NCBI RefSeq assembly: GCF_000282375.1
Contig: NZ_AKJK01000079.1
Span: 1 to 56,751, forward strand
From: Pseudomonas sp. GM50
GTDB taxonomy: Bacteria; Pseudomonadota; Gammaproteobacteria; Pseudomonadales; Pseudomonadaceae
Direction: 5' to 3'
DNA: 56,751 nt
Part shown: positions 1-8,414 of the stretch, in pieces
Layout of the letters: each line of letters starts with the position of its first letter
Numbering within the stretch: the stretch's first letter is position 1
The notes under the pieces: generated by a model
Databases searched by the model: none
Told to the model about the DNA's origin: nothing
Seen by the model: only the letters and a program-made list of their open reading frames with translations
Translations under genes and position numbers: made by a program

Positions 1-93
1 TGCTCGCGAAGACGGCAGCACAGTCAACATTAATGTCGCCTGACATACCGCTTTCGCGAGCAAGTCGGATCGCCGCACCGCCGCTCCCACAGG
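1..93. repeat. REPIN, cut by the window edge
   Basis: Two inverted arms (about 1-10 and 49-93) enclose a loop. The right arm is a variant that carries an extra segment (TCGGATCGCCGCACCGCC) before the usual CGCTCCCAC end. The loop is related to those of the REPINs at 7013 (inverted) and 39969. Confidence 0.7.
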
Positions 94-115
94 TTTTGTG
101 CCTTGACTGACTGGC

Positions 116-153
116 ATTAAAGGCAACCCGCCGGCGTCTGCCGGAGGGTTGCC
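116..153 (-). terminator. Rho-independent terminator after the NRPS gene
   Basis: Reading leftward, GGCAACCC (153-146 on the minus strand) pairs with GGGTTGCC (129-122). An inner CCGGC/GCCGG stem extends the hairpin, which is followed by TTTAAT. It lies just beyond the stop codon of the leftward NRPS gene and probably ends the pyoverdine transcript. Confidence 0.7.
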
Positions 154-164
154 ATGGGGGAAGA

Positions 165-3100
165 TCAGCGAGGGGCGATGCTGGCCAGGAAGGCTTCGAT
201 CAGTGAGTCGATCAGTGCGTCATCAAAGATCATGCTGCGGTGCAACAAGGGTGAATGGACCGAACATTTCAGCTCGCCCGCCGGGCTGTAACGCTGGATC
301 AATGCCTCGCAGAACGCCAGTTCCTGCACGGTTTTTTCCGGCACGGCCCACCAGCAACTGGGCTGGACCTGCACAGGTTTGAAGGTATAGGCCTTGAAGG
401 CCTCCAGCAAACGGTCATGCACCGAGAACGCCTGGGCATTCATGACTTCGTTCTTCACGCTTTGCACGATCGACAACAAGTCGCCCTGGCCCGGTTCGAC
501 CAGGCTTGCTGCCCAGTCATAGAACTGCTTGACCGAGCTGTGTGGCGAGTCTTTCAAATACACCGCCGTACGGTCTGTCAGGGTCGGGAACAACAGATCG
601 AAATAGTGAATGGCATCGAGGATTTCTTCCGAGGCCTCGCGGCTCTGTTCAGCACTGGGCAAACGTCGATATCGGGGCAAATCCTCGGGATACAGATGGT
701 CCGGGATGGTGCTGTCCACCAGGCCGAGAAAGGCCACCTGATGACCCAGGCCTTCCAGCGTGGCGGCGATATCCAGTGCAATCGCGCCCCCCAGCGACCA
801 GCCCATCAAGTGGTAGGGGCCTTGAGGTTGTGCCTTGACGATTTCGTGGCTGTAATCGGCCACCATCTCGTCCCAGCTTTGGCTGCCATCGCCGAAACCG
901 CGATGCATGACGCCACGGACCGAGGCATGGGCCTTGAGTTTCTTCGCCAGCGGCTGGTAACAGAACACGATGCCGCCGCTGGGGTGCAGGCAGAACAGGG
1001 TGGGTGCGCTGGCCGGGGCTGCATTCAACTCGACCACGCACTGAGCCTGCTCCCGATGCTTGCGCGAAATAAACGCCGCCAGCTCGCCGATGCTCGGATG
1101 GGCCAGTAACTCTTGCAGGCGCAGCTCGATGTTCAGGCGTGTCTTGAGCGTGGAAATGAACTGAATGGCCAGAATCGAATGCCCACCCAATTCAAAAAAG
1201 TTGTCGGTCACACCCACGCGCTCGATGCCCAGCGATTGCTGCCAGAGCTGGGCGAGTGCCTCTTCCAGCGGGTTGCCGGGCGCGACGTAGACTTGCTGCC
1301 ACAGGCTGATATCCGGCTCGGGCAGGGCTTTGCGGTCGAGCTTGCCGTTGGCGTTGAGCGGGAAGTGATCGATAAACAGCAGGTGGCTGGGCACCATGTA
1401 ATCCGGCAACTGCGCCTTGAGGTCGCTCAGCAGTTGTTCGCGCAGCTCGGCGCTGGCCGGCTCGCTGGCGATCACATAACCGACCAGTTGCAGACCACTC
1501 GGGCCTTCGTGGGTCAGGACCACGCAGTCCTGCACAGCTGGCAGGCTCTGCAAGCGTGCCTGGATTTCCCCCAGTTCAATGCGGAAACCACGAATTTTTA
1601 CCTGATGGTCGATGCGTCCGACGTACTCGATGCTGCCATCGACGCCGTAGCGCGCCAGATCGCCGGTGCGATACAGACGCCCGCCGGGTAGCGGGTCGAA
1701 CGGATCGGGAATGAAACGGGTGGCGGTCAGGTCGGTGCGTTTCAGATACCCACGTGCCAGGCCGGCGCGGCCGATATACAACTCACCGATGCAACCTTTG
1801 GGGACCGGGTTCAGATGAGGGTCGAGCAGGTACCACGACAGGTCGACAATCGGCTCGCCGAGGGGGCTGGCCGCGTCCGAATTCAGATCGTTCAGTGACA
1901 ACGGTCGGTAGGTCACATGCACGGTGGTTTCGGTGATGCCATACATGTTGATCAACTGCGGCGCGCGATCGCCGAAGCGTTCGAACCATGGACGCAGGCT
2001 TTTCACATCAATTGCTTCGCCGCCAAAAATCACATAACGCAAGTGTTGCGTCAGCGACTGCCCGGGTTCGCAGGCGACCTGCATCAGCTGTTTGAAAGCC
2101 GACGGCGTCTGGTTGAGCACGCTGACTTTTTCCTGGCAAAGCAGCGCGTAGACCTCCTGTGGCGAACGGCTGACCGCGTGCGGCACGATCACCAATCGGC
2201 CGCCGTGCAACAGGGCGCCGAAAATTTCCCACACGGAAAAGTCGAACGCATACGAGTGAAACAGGCTCCAGACGTCGTCCTGGTTGAAGTTGAACCAGTT
2301 CGCCGTCGCCTGAAACAGCCGCATCACGTTGTGGTGCGGCAGCAGCGCGCCTTTGGGCTTGCCGGTAGAGCCCGAGGTGTAAATCACATACGCCAGGTTA
2401 TCCGGGTGTACCACCACCTCGGGATTGTGCTCATCCGGGTGGCTGGACGGAGGCTGGTCGAGTAACAGGCAGTGAACTTCGGCCGGCAGCGGCAACTGTT
2501 CGCGCAGATGTGTTTGCGTCAGCACCAGTGCGATGGCGCTGTCCTCGATCATGTAGGCCAGGCGTTCGGCCGGGTAGGCCGGGTCCAGCGGCACGTAGGC
2601 GCCCCCGGCCTTGAGGATCGCCAACACGCCGATGATCATGTCTGGCGTACGCTCGACGGCGATGCCCACCAGCACATCCGGGCCGACGCCCTCGCTGATC
2701 AGCCGATGGGCCAATCGATTGGCCTGGCGATTGAGCTCGGCGTAACTCATGTGCTGCTCGCCAAAGCTCAGGGCGATGGCCTCACCGGCCTTGCTGGCGT
2801 GGGCTTCGATCAAGTGATGCAGGCAGTGTTCGCGAGGGAGGCGGGTGGGCTGACGATTCCAGTCGGCCAGGGTGTGTTGACGCTCGTCCGGGGTCAGCAG
2901 TTGCAGTTCGCCGAGGGCGCGATCAGGGGCTTCGATGAGGCTCTGCAACAGGTTCTGCCAATGCCTGGCCATGCGTTCGATCGTCGCCGGGCTGTAGAGG
3001 TCGCGGCTGTACTCGAAGGTGGCGACAAGGCCCTGGTGCGAGTAGTCGATGTCCAGTGAGAGATCGAATTTGGCCTGGTTCTCCCCTGAATCGAGAAACT

Positions 3101-4307
3101 CCAGCGCCAGCCCGCCCCAGTCCATCGCGGGTGGTTCGGCGGTGCCGGTGCGCCAGTTGAACAACACCTGGAACAATGGATTGGCCGTCTGGCCACCCGG
3201 TCGTTGCAGTTGATCGAACATCAGCTCCAGCGGGTAATCGGCATGCTCAAGTGCCGCCAGGGATTGCCCGCGCAGGTCGTGCAAAAAATCCACGGCGGTG
3301 CGGGTCGAATCGATCCGCGCCCGGTACACCTGAGTGCCGACGAAAAACCCCACTAGTTCTTGGGTTTCGCCACGGTTGCGGTTGGCGTTGGGCACGCCGA
3401 CGGTGAAGTCGTGTTGGTTGCTGTAGCGGCCGAGCAGCAATTGCCAGGCGCCCAAGGCCAGCACAAACGGCGTCAGCCCCTGGCGCTGGCAGAAGGCGTT
3501 GAGCGCCTGGGACAGTGAGGTGGGAATACTCAATGTCCGGCGCCCGGCGAGATGCTGTTGACCAGCTGCGCGGGCAAAATCCTGGGGCAGTTCGAGCACG
3601 GGCAATTCGCTGCCCAGGTACTGGCGCCAGTAATCGCCGCTGCGCGCGCAAGCGGCACTGTCGAGGTATGCACCGCGTTGCCAGGTGGCATGGTCGGCGT
3701 ATTGCATCGCCAGTGGCGGCAGTTGCGCGGTGTCGCCGAGGCGGGCCTGGCCGTAGGCGCGGGACAGGTCTTGCATGAGAATCGCATTGGACCAGGCATC
3801 GGAGACGATGTGGTGCATGTTCAGCAGCAACACATGTTCCCGGGTGTCGAGCTTGAGCAACGTGGCGCGGATCAGCGGCGCTCGGCTGAGGTCGAACGGG
3901 CGCAGTGCCTGGTTCTGGATACGCTGCGCCAATTCATCGGCACGGGCCTGGCTGTCGAGGGCCGAGAGGTCTTGCTTGTGCAGGGTCAGATGGGCGTGAC
4001 GCTCAACGACCTGGATCGGTACGCCGTCGATTTCCTTGAACGCGCTGCGCAAAATGTCGTGTCGATCTATGACCCGGTCAAGCGCCACTTCCAGCGCCCG
4101 GGTATCCAGTTCGCCGGTCAGTCGCAAGGCGCGTGGCAGGTTATAGGCCGAGCTGGTCGGAGCCAATTGTTGCTCCAGCCACAGTCGTTGCTGGGCAAAC
4201 GACAGCGGGGCTCGATCCAGGCGGCTGCGGGGCGACAAGGCCTGTACATCGTCTGCGGCATCGGCCAGTAAAAGCGCCAGCAGATCATCATCAAGAAGTT
4301 CGTTCAT
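165..4307 (-). CDS. pvdD: Terminal pyoverdine NRPS module (C-A-T-TE), predicted threonine-specific
   Basis: One complete extension module plus release domain, 1380 residues. The condensation domain (about 30-460) has an HHIVSDAW motif near 165, so the usual HHxxxDG has Ala for Gly. The adenylation domain (about 485-985) has YTSGSTGKPKG near 640. Reading the specificity pocket by alignment to PheA in memory gives D-F-W-N-I-G-M-V-H, the classic threonine code. A carrier domain (LGGHS, Ser near 1043) and a thioesterase (GWSLGG, Ser near 1169; residues about 1120-1380) follow. There is no epimerase domain. The thioesterase marks the last enzyme of the line, releasing ferribactin. PAO1 PvdD has two modules, so this version is shorter. 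It lies 38 bp after pvdE on the same strand, probably in one transcript. Family is certain; the pvdD name rests on context. Confidence 0.88.
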   Translation of the reverse strand: MNELLDDDLLALLLADAADDVQALSPRSRLDRAPLSFAQQRLWLEQQLAPTSSAYNLPRALRLTGELDTRALEVALDRVIDRHDILRSAFKEIDGVPIQVVERHAHLTLHKQDLSALDSQARADELAQRIQNQALRPFDLSRAPLIRATLLKLDTREHVLLLNMHHIVSDAWSNAILMQDLSRAYGQARLGDTAQLPPLAMQYADHATWQRGAYLDSAACARSGDYWRQYLGSELPVLELPQDFARAAGQQHLAGRRTLSIPTSLSQALNAFCQRQGLTPFVLALGAWQLLLGRYSNQHDFTVGVPNANRNRGETQELVGFFVGTQVYRARIDSTRTAVDFLHDLRGQSLAALEHADYPLELMFDQLQRPGGQTANPLFQVLFNWRTGTAEPPAMDWGGLALEFLDSGENQAKFDLSLDIDYSHQGLVATFEYSRDLYSPATIERMARHWQNLLQSLIEAPDRALGELQLLTPDERQHTLADWNRQPTRLPREHCLHHLIEAHASKAGEAIALSFGEQHMSYAELNRQANRLAHRLISEGVGPDVLVGIAVERTPDMIIGVLAILKAGGAYVPLDPAYPAERLAYMIEDSAIALVLTQTHLREQLPLPAEVHCLLLDQPPSSHPDEHNPEVVVHPDNLAYVIYTSGSTGKPKGALLPHHNVMRLFQATANWFNFNQDDVWSLFHSYAFDFSVWEIFGALLHGGRLVIVPHAVSRSPQEVYALLCQEKVSVLNQTPSAFKQLMQVACEPGQSLTQHLRYVIFGGEAIDVKSLRPWFERFGDRAPQLINMYGITETTVHVTYRPLSLNDLNSDAASPLGEPIVDLSWYLLDPHLNPVPKGCIGELYIGRAGLARGYLKRTDLTATRFIPDPFDPLPGGRLYRTGDLARYGVDGSIEYVGRIDHQVKIRGFRIELGEIQARLQSLPAVQDCVVLTHEGPSGLQLVGYVIASEPASAELREQLLSDLKAQLPDYMVPSHLLFIDHFPLNANGKLDRKALPEPDISLWQQVYVAPGNPLEEALAQLWQQSLGIERVGVTDNFFELGGHSILAIQFISTLKTRLNIELRLQELLAHPSIGELAAFISRKHREQAQCVVELNAAPASAPTLFCLHPSGGIVFCYQPLAKKLKAHASVRGVMHRGFGDGSQSWDEMVADYSHEIVKAQPQGPYHLMGWSLGGAIALDIAATLEGLGHQVAFLGLVDSTIPDHLYPEDLPRYRRLPSAEQSREASEEILDAIHYFDLLFPTLTDRTAVYLKDSPHSSVKQFYDWAASLVEPGQGDLLSIVQSVKNEVMNAQAFSVHDRLLEAFKAYTFKPVQVQPSCWWAVPEKTVQELAFCEALIQRYSPAGELKCSVHSPLLHRSMIFDDALIDSLIEAFLASIAPR

Positions 4308-4345
4308 GGGGTTCTCGCAAAAGGCGGCAATGCGTCGGGCAGGGC

Positions 4346-6004
4346 TCAGGCCGTGGTGGCCGGAGCTTTTTCACTGATGACCTGACCCGCTTCCATGCGC
4401 ACCAGTTGGTCGGCGACATCGAAGTAACGGTCGTCGTGGGAAATGACGATGATGGTCTTGCCCAGGTACTTCAGTTCCGGCAGCAGTTCGGTGTAGAAAA
4501 TTCGCCGGAAGACCGGGTCCTGATCGGCCGCCCACTCGTCGAACACCAGCACCGGGCGTTCCTCCAGCCAGGCGTTCAACAGCGCCAGGCGCTTGCGCTG
4601 GCCGGTGGACAGATCAGTGGTGCTGAACGCGCCATCGCGGATGCTGACTTTGTGGGCGATTTCCAGGCGTTCCAGGTAACGGTTGGCGTCTTCGGGAACC
4701 TGCTGGTCGCCTTGCACCAGTTCGTCGAACAAGTAGTAGTCGGCAAAAATCGTGGTGAACAACTGGCGATAATCGTCGCGATTGCTGGCCTGCACCGGCG
4801 CGCCGTTGAGGATGATTTCACCGCCCTGTGGTGCGTAGAGGCCCAGCAGCAACTTGATCAGCGTGGTCTTGCCGCCGCCGTTCTCGCCGACGATGAAGAC
4901 GATTTCGCCCTGGGCGATGGAGAGGTTGACCGGCCCGAGGGTGAAGGGTTTGCTGCCGTCCACCGGAGGGAACGCGTAATGCACGTCTCGCAATTCGAGG
5001 TGTTCGACGACTGTTTTGGGGGTGTTCTTGTCACTGAGCAGCAAGTGCGGCTCGGGCGAGGAAAACTGTTCGGCAAGGTCGGCAATCCGCTTGAAGGCGA
5101 TGTTGGCGCGGCTGACTACCGGCAGGGTGATGACCAGGTATTCCAGCGGGCCTTTCATGTACAGCAACACCAGCACGAAACCGCTGAGGACCGCTTTATC
5201 GGTGCCCAGCCAGAACGATTGCAGCGCCAGTGCCAGGCCGATGACCACGAAAAACAGCATCGAACCGAAGGTCTTGGCCACCACGAACGTGTTGATCGAA
5301 CGGATGTGGGTATTGCAGATGTAGTCGGCGGTGCCTTCGATGCGCTGGCTGAACATGCGCTGGCGGCGTGGGCGATGGATGCGCAGCTCCTTGGCGCCGG
5401 CCGCAATCGCGCTGTAGTGTTTTTGCAGTTCGTCTTCAGCCTCGCGAGCGGCTTCGAAGCCCTTGATGCCCTTGGCCCGGGCCACATATTGCACCACGGT
5501 GCCGATCACCAGCGCCACCAGCAACAGGGCAAACATCGGCAGCGACAGATAAGCCAGGTAGCTCAGGCAACCAAGGGTCACGGTGAAGGCAATGGCCAGC
5601 GGCGCAAAGGAGAAGGCGAAGCTGCTGACGGTGTCGACATCGTGGGTCAGGACCGGAATGAGCCGATGGCTGCGATACCGCTCGATCTGTTCGATCGGTG
5701 CCAACAGGACTTTCTCTCCCAGGGATTTACGCAGCCCGGCAATGATGCGCTGCCCGACATGATTGGTGCCGATATCCGACAGAGTCGACGCCACCAGGGC
5801 CAGCACACACAGGCCGACAAACGTCACCAGCACACTGGCGGGTGGGCTGCCTTCGGCGTTCAGGGCGTTATTGATGGTCGCAAGCAGGGCGGTAATGCTG
5901 AGTCCACCCAGCATGCCAAGCATGATCGACAGCACCACGACGACCCGGAAAGGCTTGAGCAGGCTGAGGACTTCACTGATGGCTCCGCGGGAATTCGAGG
6001 TCAT
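4346..6004 (-). CDS. pvdE: PvdE, cyclic-peptide-type ABC exporter
   Basis: 552-residue half-transporter with its membrane domain (about 15-300, six hydrophobic segments) fused to an ATPase (about 325-545). Walker A is GENGGGKT near 373, the signature LSTGQRKR near 465, Walker B VLVFDEW near 485, and the switch His is in VISHDDR near 518. Length matches PvdE of P. aeruginosa (about 549). PvdE moves the acylated ferribactin precursor from cytoplasm to periplasm, where PvdM, PvdN, PvdO and PvdP act. No PvdS box is visible in the 80 bp before it, so it is probably transcribed from the pvdM promoter. A GGAAA ribosome site precedes the ATG. Confidence 0.9.
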   Translation of the reverse strand: MTSNSRGAISEVLSLLKPFRVVVVLSIMLGMLGGLSITALLATINNALNAEGSPPASVLVTFVGLCVLALVASTLSDIGTNHVGQRIIAGLRKSLGEKVLLAPIEQIERYRSHRLIPVLTHDVDTVSSFAFSFAPLAIAFTVTLGCLSYLAYLSLPMFALLLVALVIGTVVQYVARAKGIKGFEAAREAEDELQKHYSAIAAGAKELRIHRPRRQRMFSQRIEGTADYICNTHIRSINTFVVAKTFGSMLFFVVIGLALALQSFWLGTDKAVLSGFVLVLLYMKGPLEYLVITLPVVSRANIAFKRIADLAEQFSSPEPHLLLSDKNTPKTVVEHLELRDVHYAFPPVDGSKPFTLGPVNLSIAQGEIVFIVGENGGGKTTLIKLLLGLYAPQGGEIILNGAPVQASNRDDYRQLFTTIFADYYLFDELVQGDQQVPEDANRYLERLEIAHKVSIRDGAFSTTDLSTGQRKRLALLNAWLEERPVLVFDEWAADQDPVFRRIFYTELLPELKYLGKTIIVISHDDRYFDVADQLVRMEAGQVISEKAPATTA

Positions 6005-6084
6005 GGGGGTTTCCGCTTCAAGTGCCGTTAAGGGCAGAAGTTCAAGGGTTGAAGTTCAAGAGTTGAGCTGTTCCTGGGCGCGCA

Positions 6085-6975
6085 TCACAGGTCCCGCGCG
6101 ACGCGAAAACCGATCCAGTCGCCACGGGTATCGGGGTAGGTGGCATTACGGTTGCCCGAACGCGAGAACACCGGTGCTTCACCCCAGTCATTGCCACGAA
6201 TGCGCCGGGCCTTGCAGTCGCCGGTCAACCACGCGCTGCCATCGCTCGGTGCACCTGAGTAGTTCTCGTTGTAGCAATCGGCGGTCCACTCATAGACGTT
6301 GCCGTGCATGTCGTACACGCCAAAGGCGTTGGCCGGAAAACTGCCCGCCGGTGAGGTGAAGTTGTAACCATCGGCGGCGCCGTAGGTGTTGGCGTGTTTG
6401 GCGATGCTGTATTCCTTGCCTTCATCGAACGGGAAGGGGAACGGGCCGCTGCTGCCCGCGCGAGCGGCGTACTCACGCAGTGATTCGCTGACCAGTCGAT
6501 AGTGCTTGCCGGTCTTCTTCGAGAGCCAGGCCACGTAGGCATTGACCTCGGGGAAGTCCATGCACACCGCTGGATGCCTCGCGGTGCGTTCATAGCGCGG
6601 CACGCCGGCCTTGCACTCGCGGCCCGGTCGGGTGTCGCCGTCGGGCATGACGTAACCGCTGTCGCGCAGGTACGCGTCCCACTCGCCGGCCAACACCTGA
6701 AAGCGGCTGATGGCCAGCGGTTTGGCGAAGGTCACCGGGTGCAACGGGCCTTCGTCGGGCTCGCGGCCCACCTCATTGTCCGGGGTGCCCATGGTGAAGG
6801 TCCCGGTGGGCAGCACCACCATCTCCGGGCAGTCCTTGCAGTCCTTGAAGACTTTCCCGGGCGGGGCGGGTGCGGCGGCCTGAGCGATGCCCGGCATCAG
6901 GCTTGCAACCACGGCGGCGAAGGCCAGTGTGGGGAGCGTCTTCAAGGAAAAACTACGCAGCTCACTGTTCATCAT
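6085..6975 (-). CDS. pvdO: PvdO, periplasmic FGE-sulfatase-family protein of chromophore maturation
   Basis: 296 residues from the Met at 6975; a second Met follows directly. Starting there puts a clean Sec signal peptide first (hydrophobic core to GIAQAAAPA, about residues 10-34). The upstream in-frame extension to 7050 runs into a REPIN and is not likely to be translated. The mature part is an FGE-sulfatase fold: GTFTMG near the N-terminus, NVYEWTADC, and a C-terminal IGFRVARD. PvdO is reported to carry out the last oxidation of dihydropyoverdine to the pyoverdine chromophore in the periplasm. It follows pvdN with a 158-bp gap that holds a REPIN. Confidence 0.9.
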   Translation of the reverse strand: MMNSELRSFSLKTLPTLAFAAVVASLMPGIAQAAAPAPPGKVFKDCKDCPEMVVLPTGTFTMGTPDNEVGREPDEGPLHPVTFAKPLAISRFQVLAGEWDAYLRDSGYVMPDGDTRPGRECKAGVPRYERTARHPAVCMDFPEVNAYVAWLSKKTGKHYRLVSESLREYAARAGSSGPFPFPFDEGKEYSIAKHANTYGAADGYNFTSPAGSFPANAFGVYDMHGNVYEWTADCYNENYSGAPSDGSAWLTGDCKARRIRGNDWGEAPVFSRSGNRNATYPDTRGDWIGFRVARDL

Positions 6976-7012
6976 TGCACTCGATAAAAAGTTAAAAGGA
7001 AAGGTGCGAAAC

Positions 7013-7104
7013 CTGTGGGAGCGAGCCTGCTCGCGAATGCGGTGTGTCATTTAACGATGATGTTGACTGACTGGACGCCTTCGCGAGCAGGCTCGCTCCC
7101 ACAT
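7013..7104. repeat. REPIN between pvdN and pvdO
   Basis: Inverted arms TGTGGGAGCGAGCCTGCTCG (about 7013-7037) and its complement (about 7079-7104) flank a loop of some 40 bases. It sits inside the pvdMNO transcript, so it would fold in the mRNA between two cistrons. Confidence 0.85.
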
Positions 7105-7133
7105 GGATTGCGCTATTCATCATGGGGTTGGGA

Positions 7134-8414
7134 TCAGAGCTGTGTGCCGAGCAACGCGATGAAGCGGTCGACTTCAGCTTCGGTGTTGAGCAGCCCCGGC
7201 GCCGTGCGGATCACCGGACCCACGTCGCGCTCCACGGCATCGGCGATCACGCGGTTTTGCATCAGCCAGGCGGCGATCTTGTCGCTGCTCTGGCCCTTGA
7301 CCCGGAAGAAGCTGAAGCCCGACGACAACTCGGGCCTCAGGGGGGTGACCAGTTCGATCTGCGGGTGCGCTTGCAGGCGTTTTTTCATGTAGCTGTTCAA
7401 GGCATGGATACGCGCCTGAACATCGGCCTTGCCCAATTGCAAATGCAGTTTGAAGGCCTCGTTCAGTGCCCAGCGGTACTCGAACGAGTGGTAGCCGCCC
7501 GGTGTCATGGTGGTGGAGAACGCCGTGGCTTCGGAGAAGGTCGGGATGATCGGCGTGACGTATTTGACCTCTTCACTGCGGCTGCAAACGATGCCCGTGC
7601 CACGGGGGCCGAACATCCATTTGTGGGTGCCGGCGATGAAGAAGTCGCAGTTCATGGTCGGGAAACTCAGGTCCTCGACACCAAAACCGTGCACGCCGTC
7701 GACCAGGTAAATGATGCGGTCCTGCTCGCTGCGGTGGCGGTTGTGCTTGTCCACCAGCGCGCCGATTTGCGCGATTGGCAGTTTCACGCCGCTGCCGGAG
7801 TGCACCCAGGTCATGCCCAGTACACGGGTTTCGGGTTTGATGTTCTGGTCGATCGAGGCAAGGATCTCGGCTTTGGAGGCCGTCTGCGGATCCTTGAACA
7901 GCCTGATCTTGCGCACCCGGGTGCCGTCCCGTTGGGCGCGCAGATTGAGGATCGTGTGGGTCGCGTAATGCTCGTGGGCGGTGGTAAGGATTTCCTGGTC
8001 CGGGCGCACGTGCACACCGCCGTAAATCATCGCCAGGCCTTCGGTGGTGCTGCCGGTCAACGCGATCTGTTTGGCATTGGCTTGCAGGTAACGACCCGCC
8101 CAGACGCGCACCTCTTCTTCACGCTGCTCGATAACACCCAGGTCCCAGTCCATGGCCAGCCCAGGGTTTTTATCGAGGGCGGCGCGGTGCATCTCGATCG
8201 CTTCACGCACCGGTTTGGGGTGCGAGGTGATCAGGAAGTTGGAGAAGTGCAGGTAGTCCGGATCCTGGTCGAACAGTTGTCGCAGTTGCGCCCATTTGTC
8301 CCCTGGCAGCGAGGGCTGTGGGGTGGCGCTGGCAACGTTGTGCAGGCCGGCAGTCAGGGGCAGGCCGGCGGCGAGGATCCCGGCCTGTTTCAGAAAGGTT
8401 CGACGATCGCTCAT
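7134..8414 (-). CDS. pvdN: PvdN, Tat-exported PLP-dependent enzyme
   Basis: 426 residues. The N-terminus has a textbook Tat motif (RRTFLK at residues 4-9) followed by a hydrophobic stretch, so it is exported folded with its cofactor. The body is a class-V aminotransferase/cysteine desulfurase fold. The PLP lysine is in AGTHKWMFGPRG, near residue 265. PvdN converts the side-chain glutamate of pyoverdine to succinamide in the periplasm (known for P. fluorescens). Its ATG overlaps the pvdM stop (ATGA at 8411-8414), so the two are translationally coupled. Confidence 0.92.
   Translation of the reverse strand: MSDRRTFLKQAGILAAGLPLTAGLHNVASATPQPSLPGDKWAQLRQLFDQDPDYLHFSNFLITSHPKPVREAIEMHRAALDKNPGLAMDWDLGVIEQREEEVRVWAGRYLQANAKQIALTGSTTEGLAMIYGGVHVRPDQEILTTAHEHYATHTILNLRAQRDGTRVRKIRLFKDPQTASKAEILASIDQNIKPETRVLGMTWVHSGSGVKLPIAQIGALVDKHNRHRSEQDRIIYLVDGVHGFGVEDLSFPTMNCDFFIAGTHKWMFGPRGTGIVCSRSEEVKYVTPIIPTFSEATAFSTTMTPGGYHSFEYRWALNEAFKLHLQLGKADVQARIHALNSYMKKRLQAHPQIELVTPLRPELSSGFSFFRVKGQSSDKIAAWLMQNRVIADAVERDVGPVIRTAPGLLNTEAEVDRFIALLGTQL

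Noticed and set aside
4133..6031. 632-codon plus-strand frame across pvdE
   Set aside because: Antisense shadow of a gene with intact Walker and signature motifs; no ribosome site or domain.
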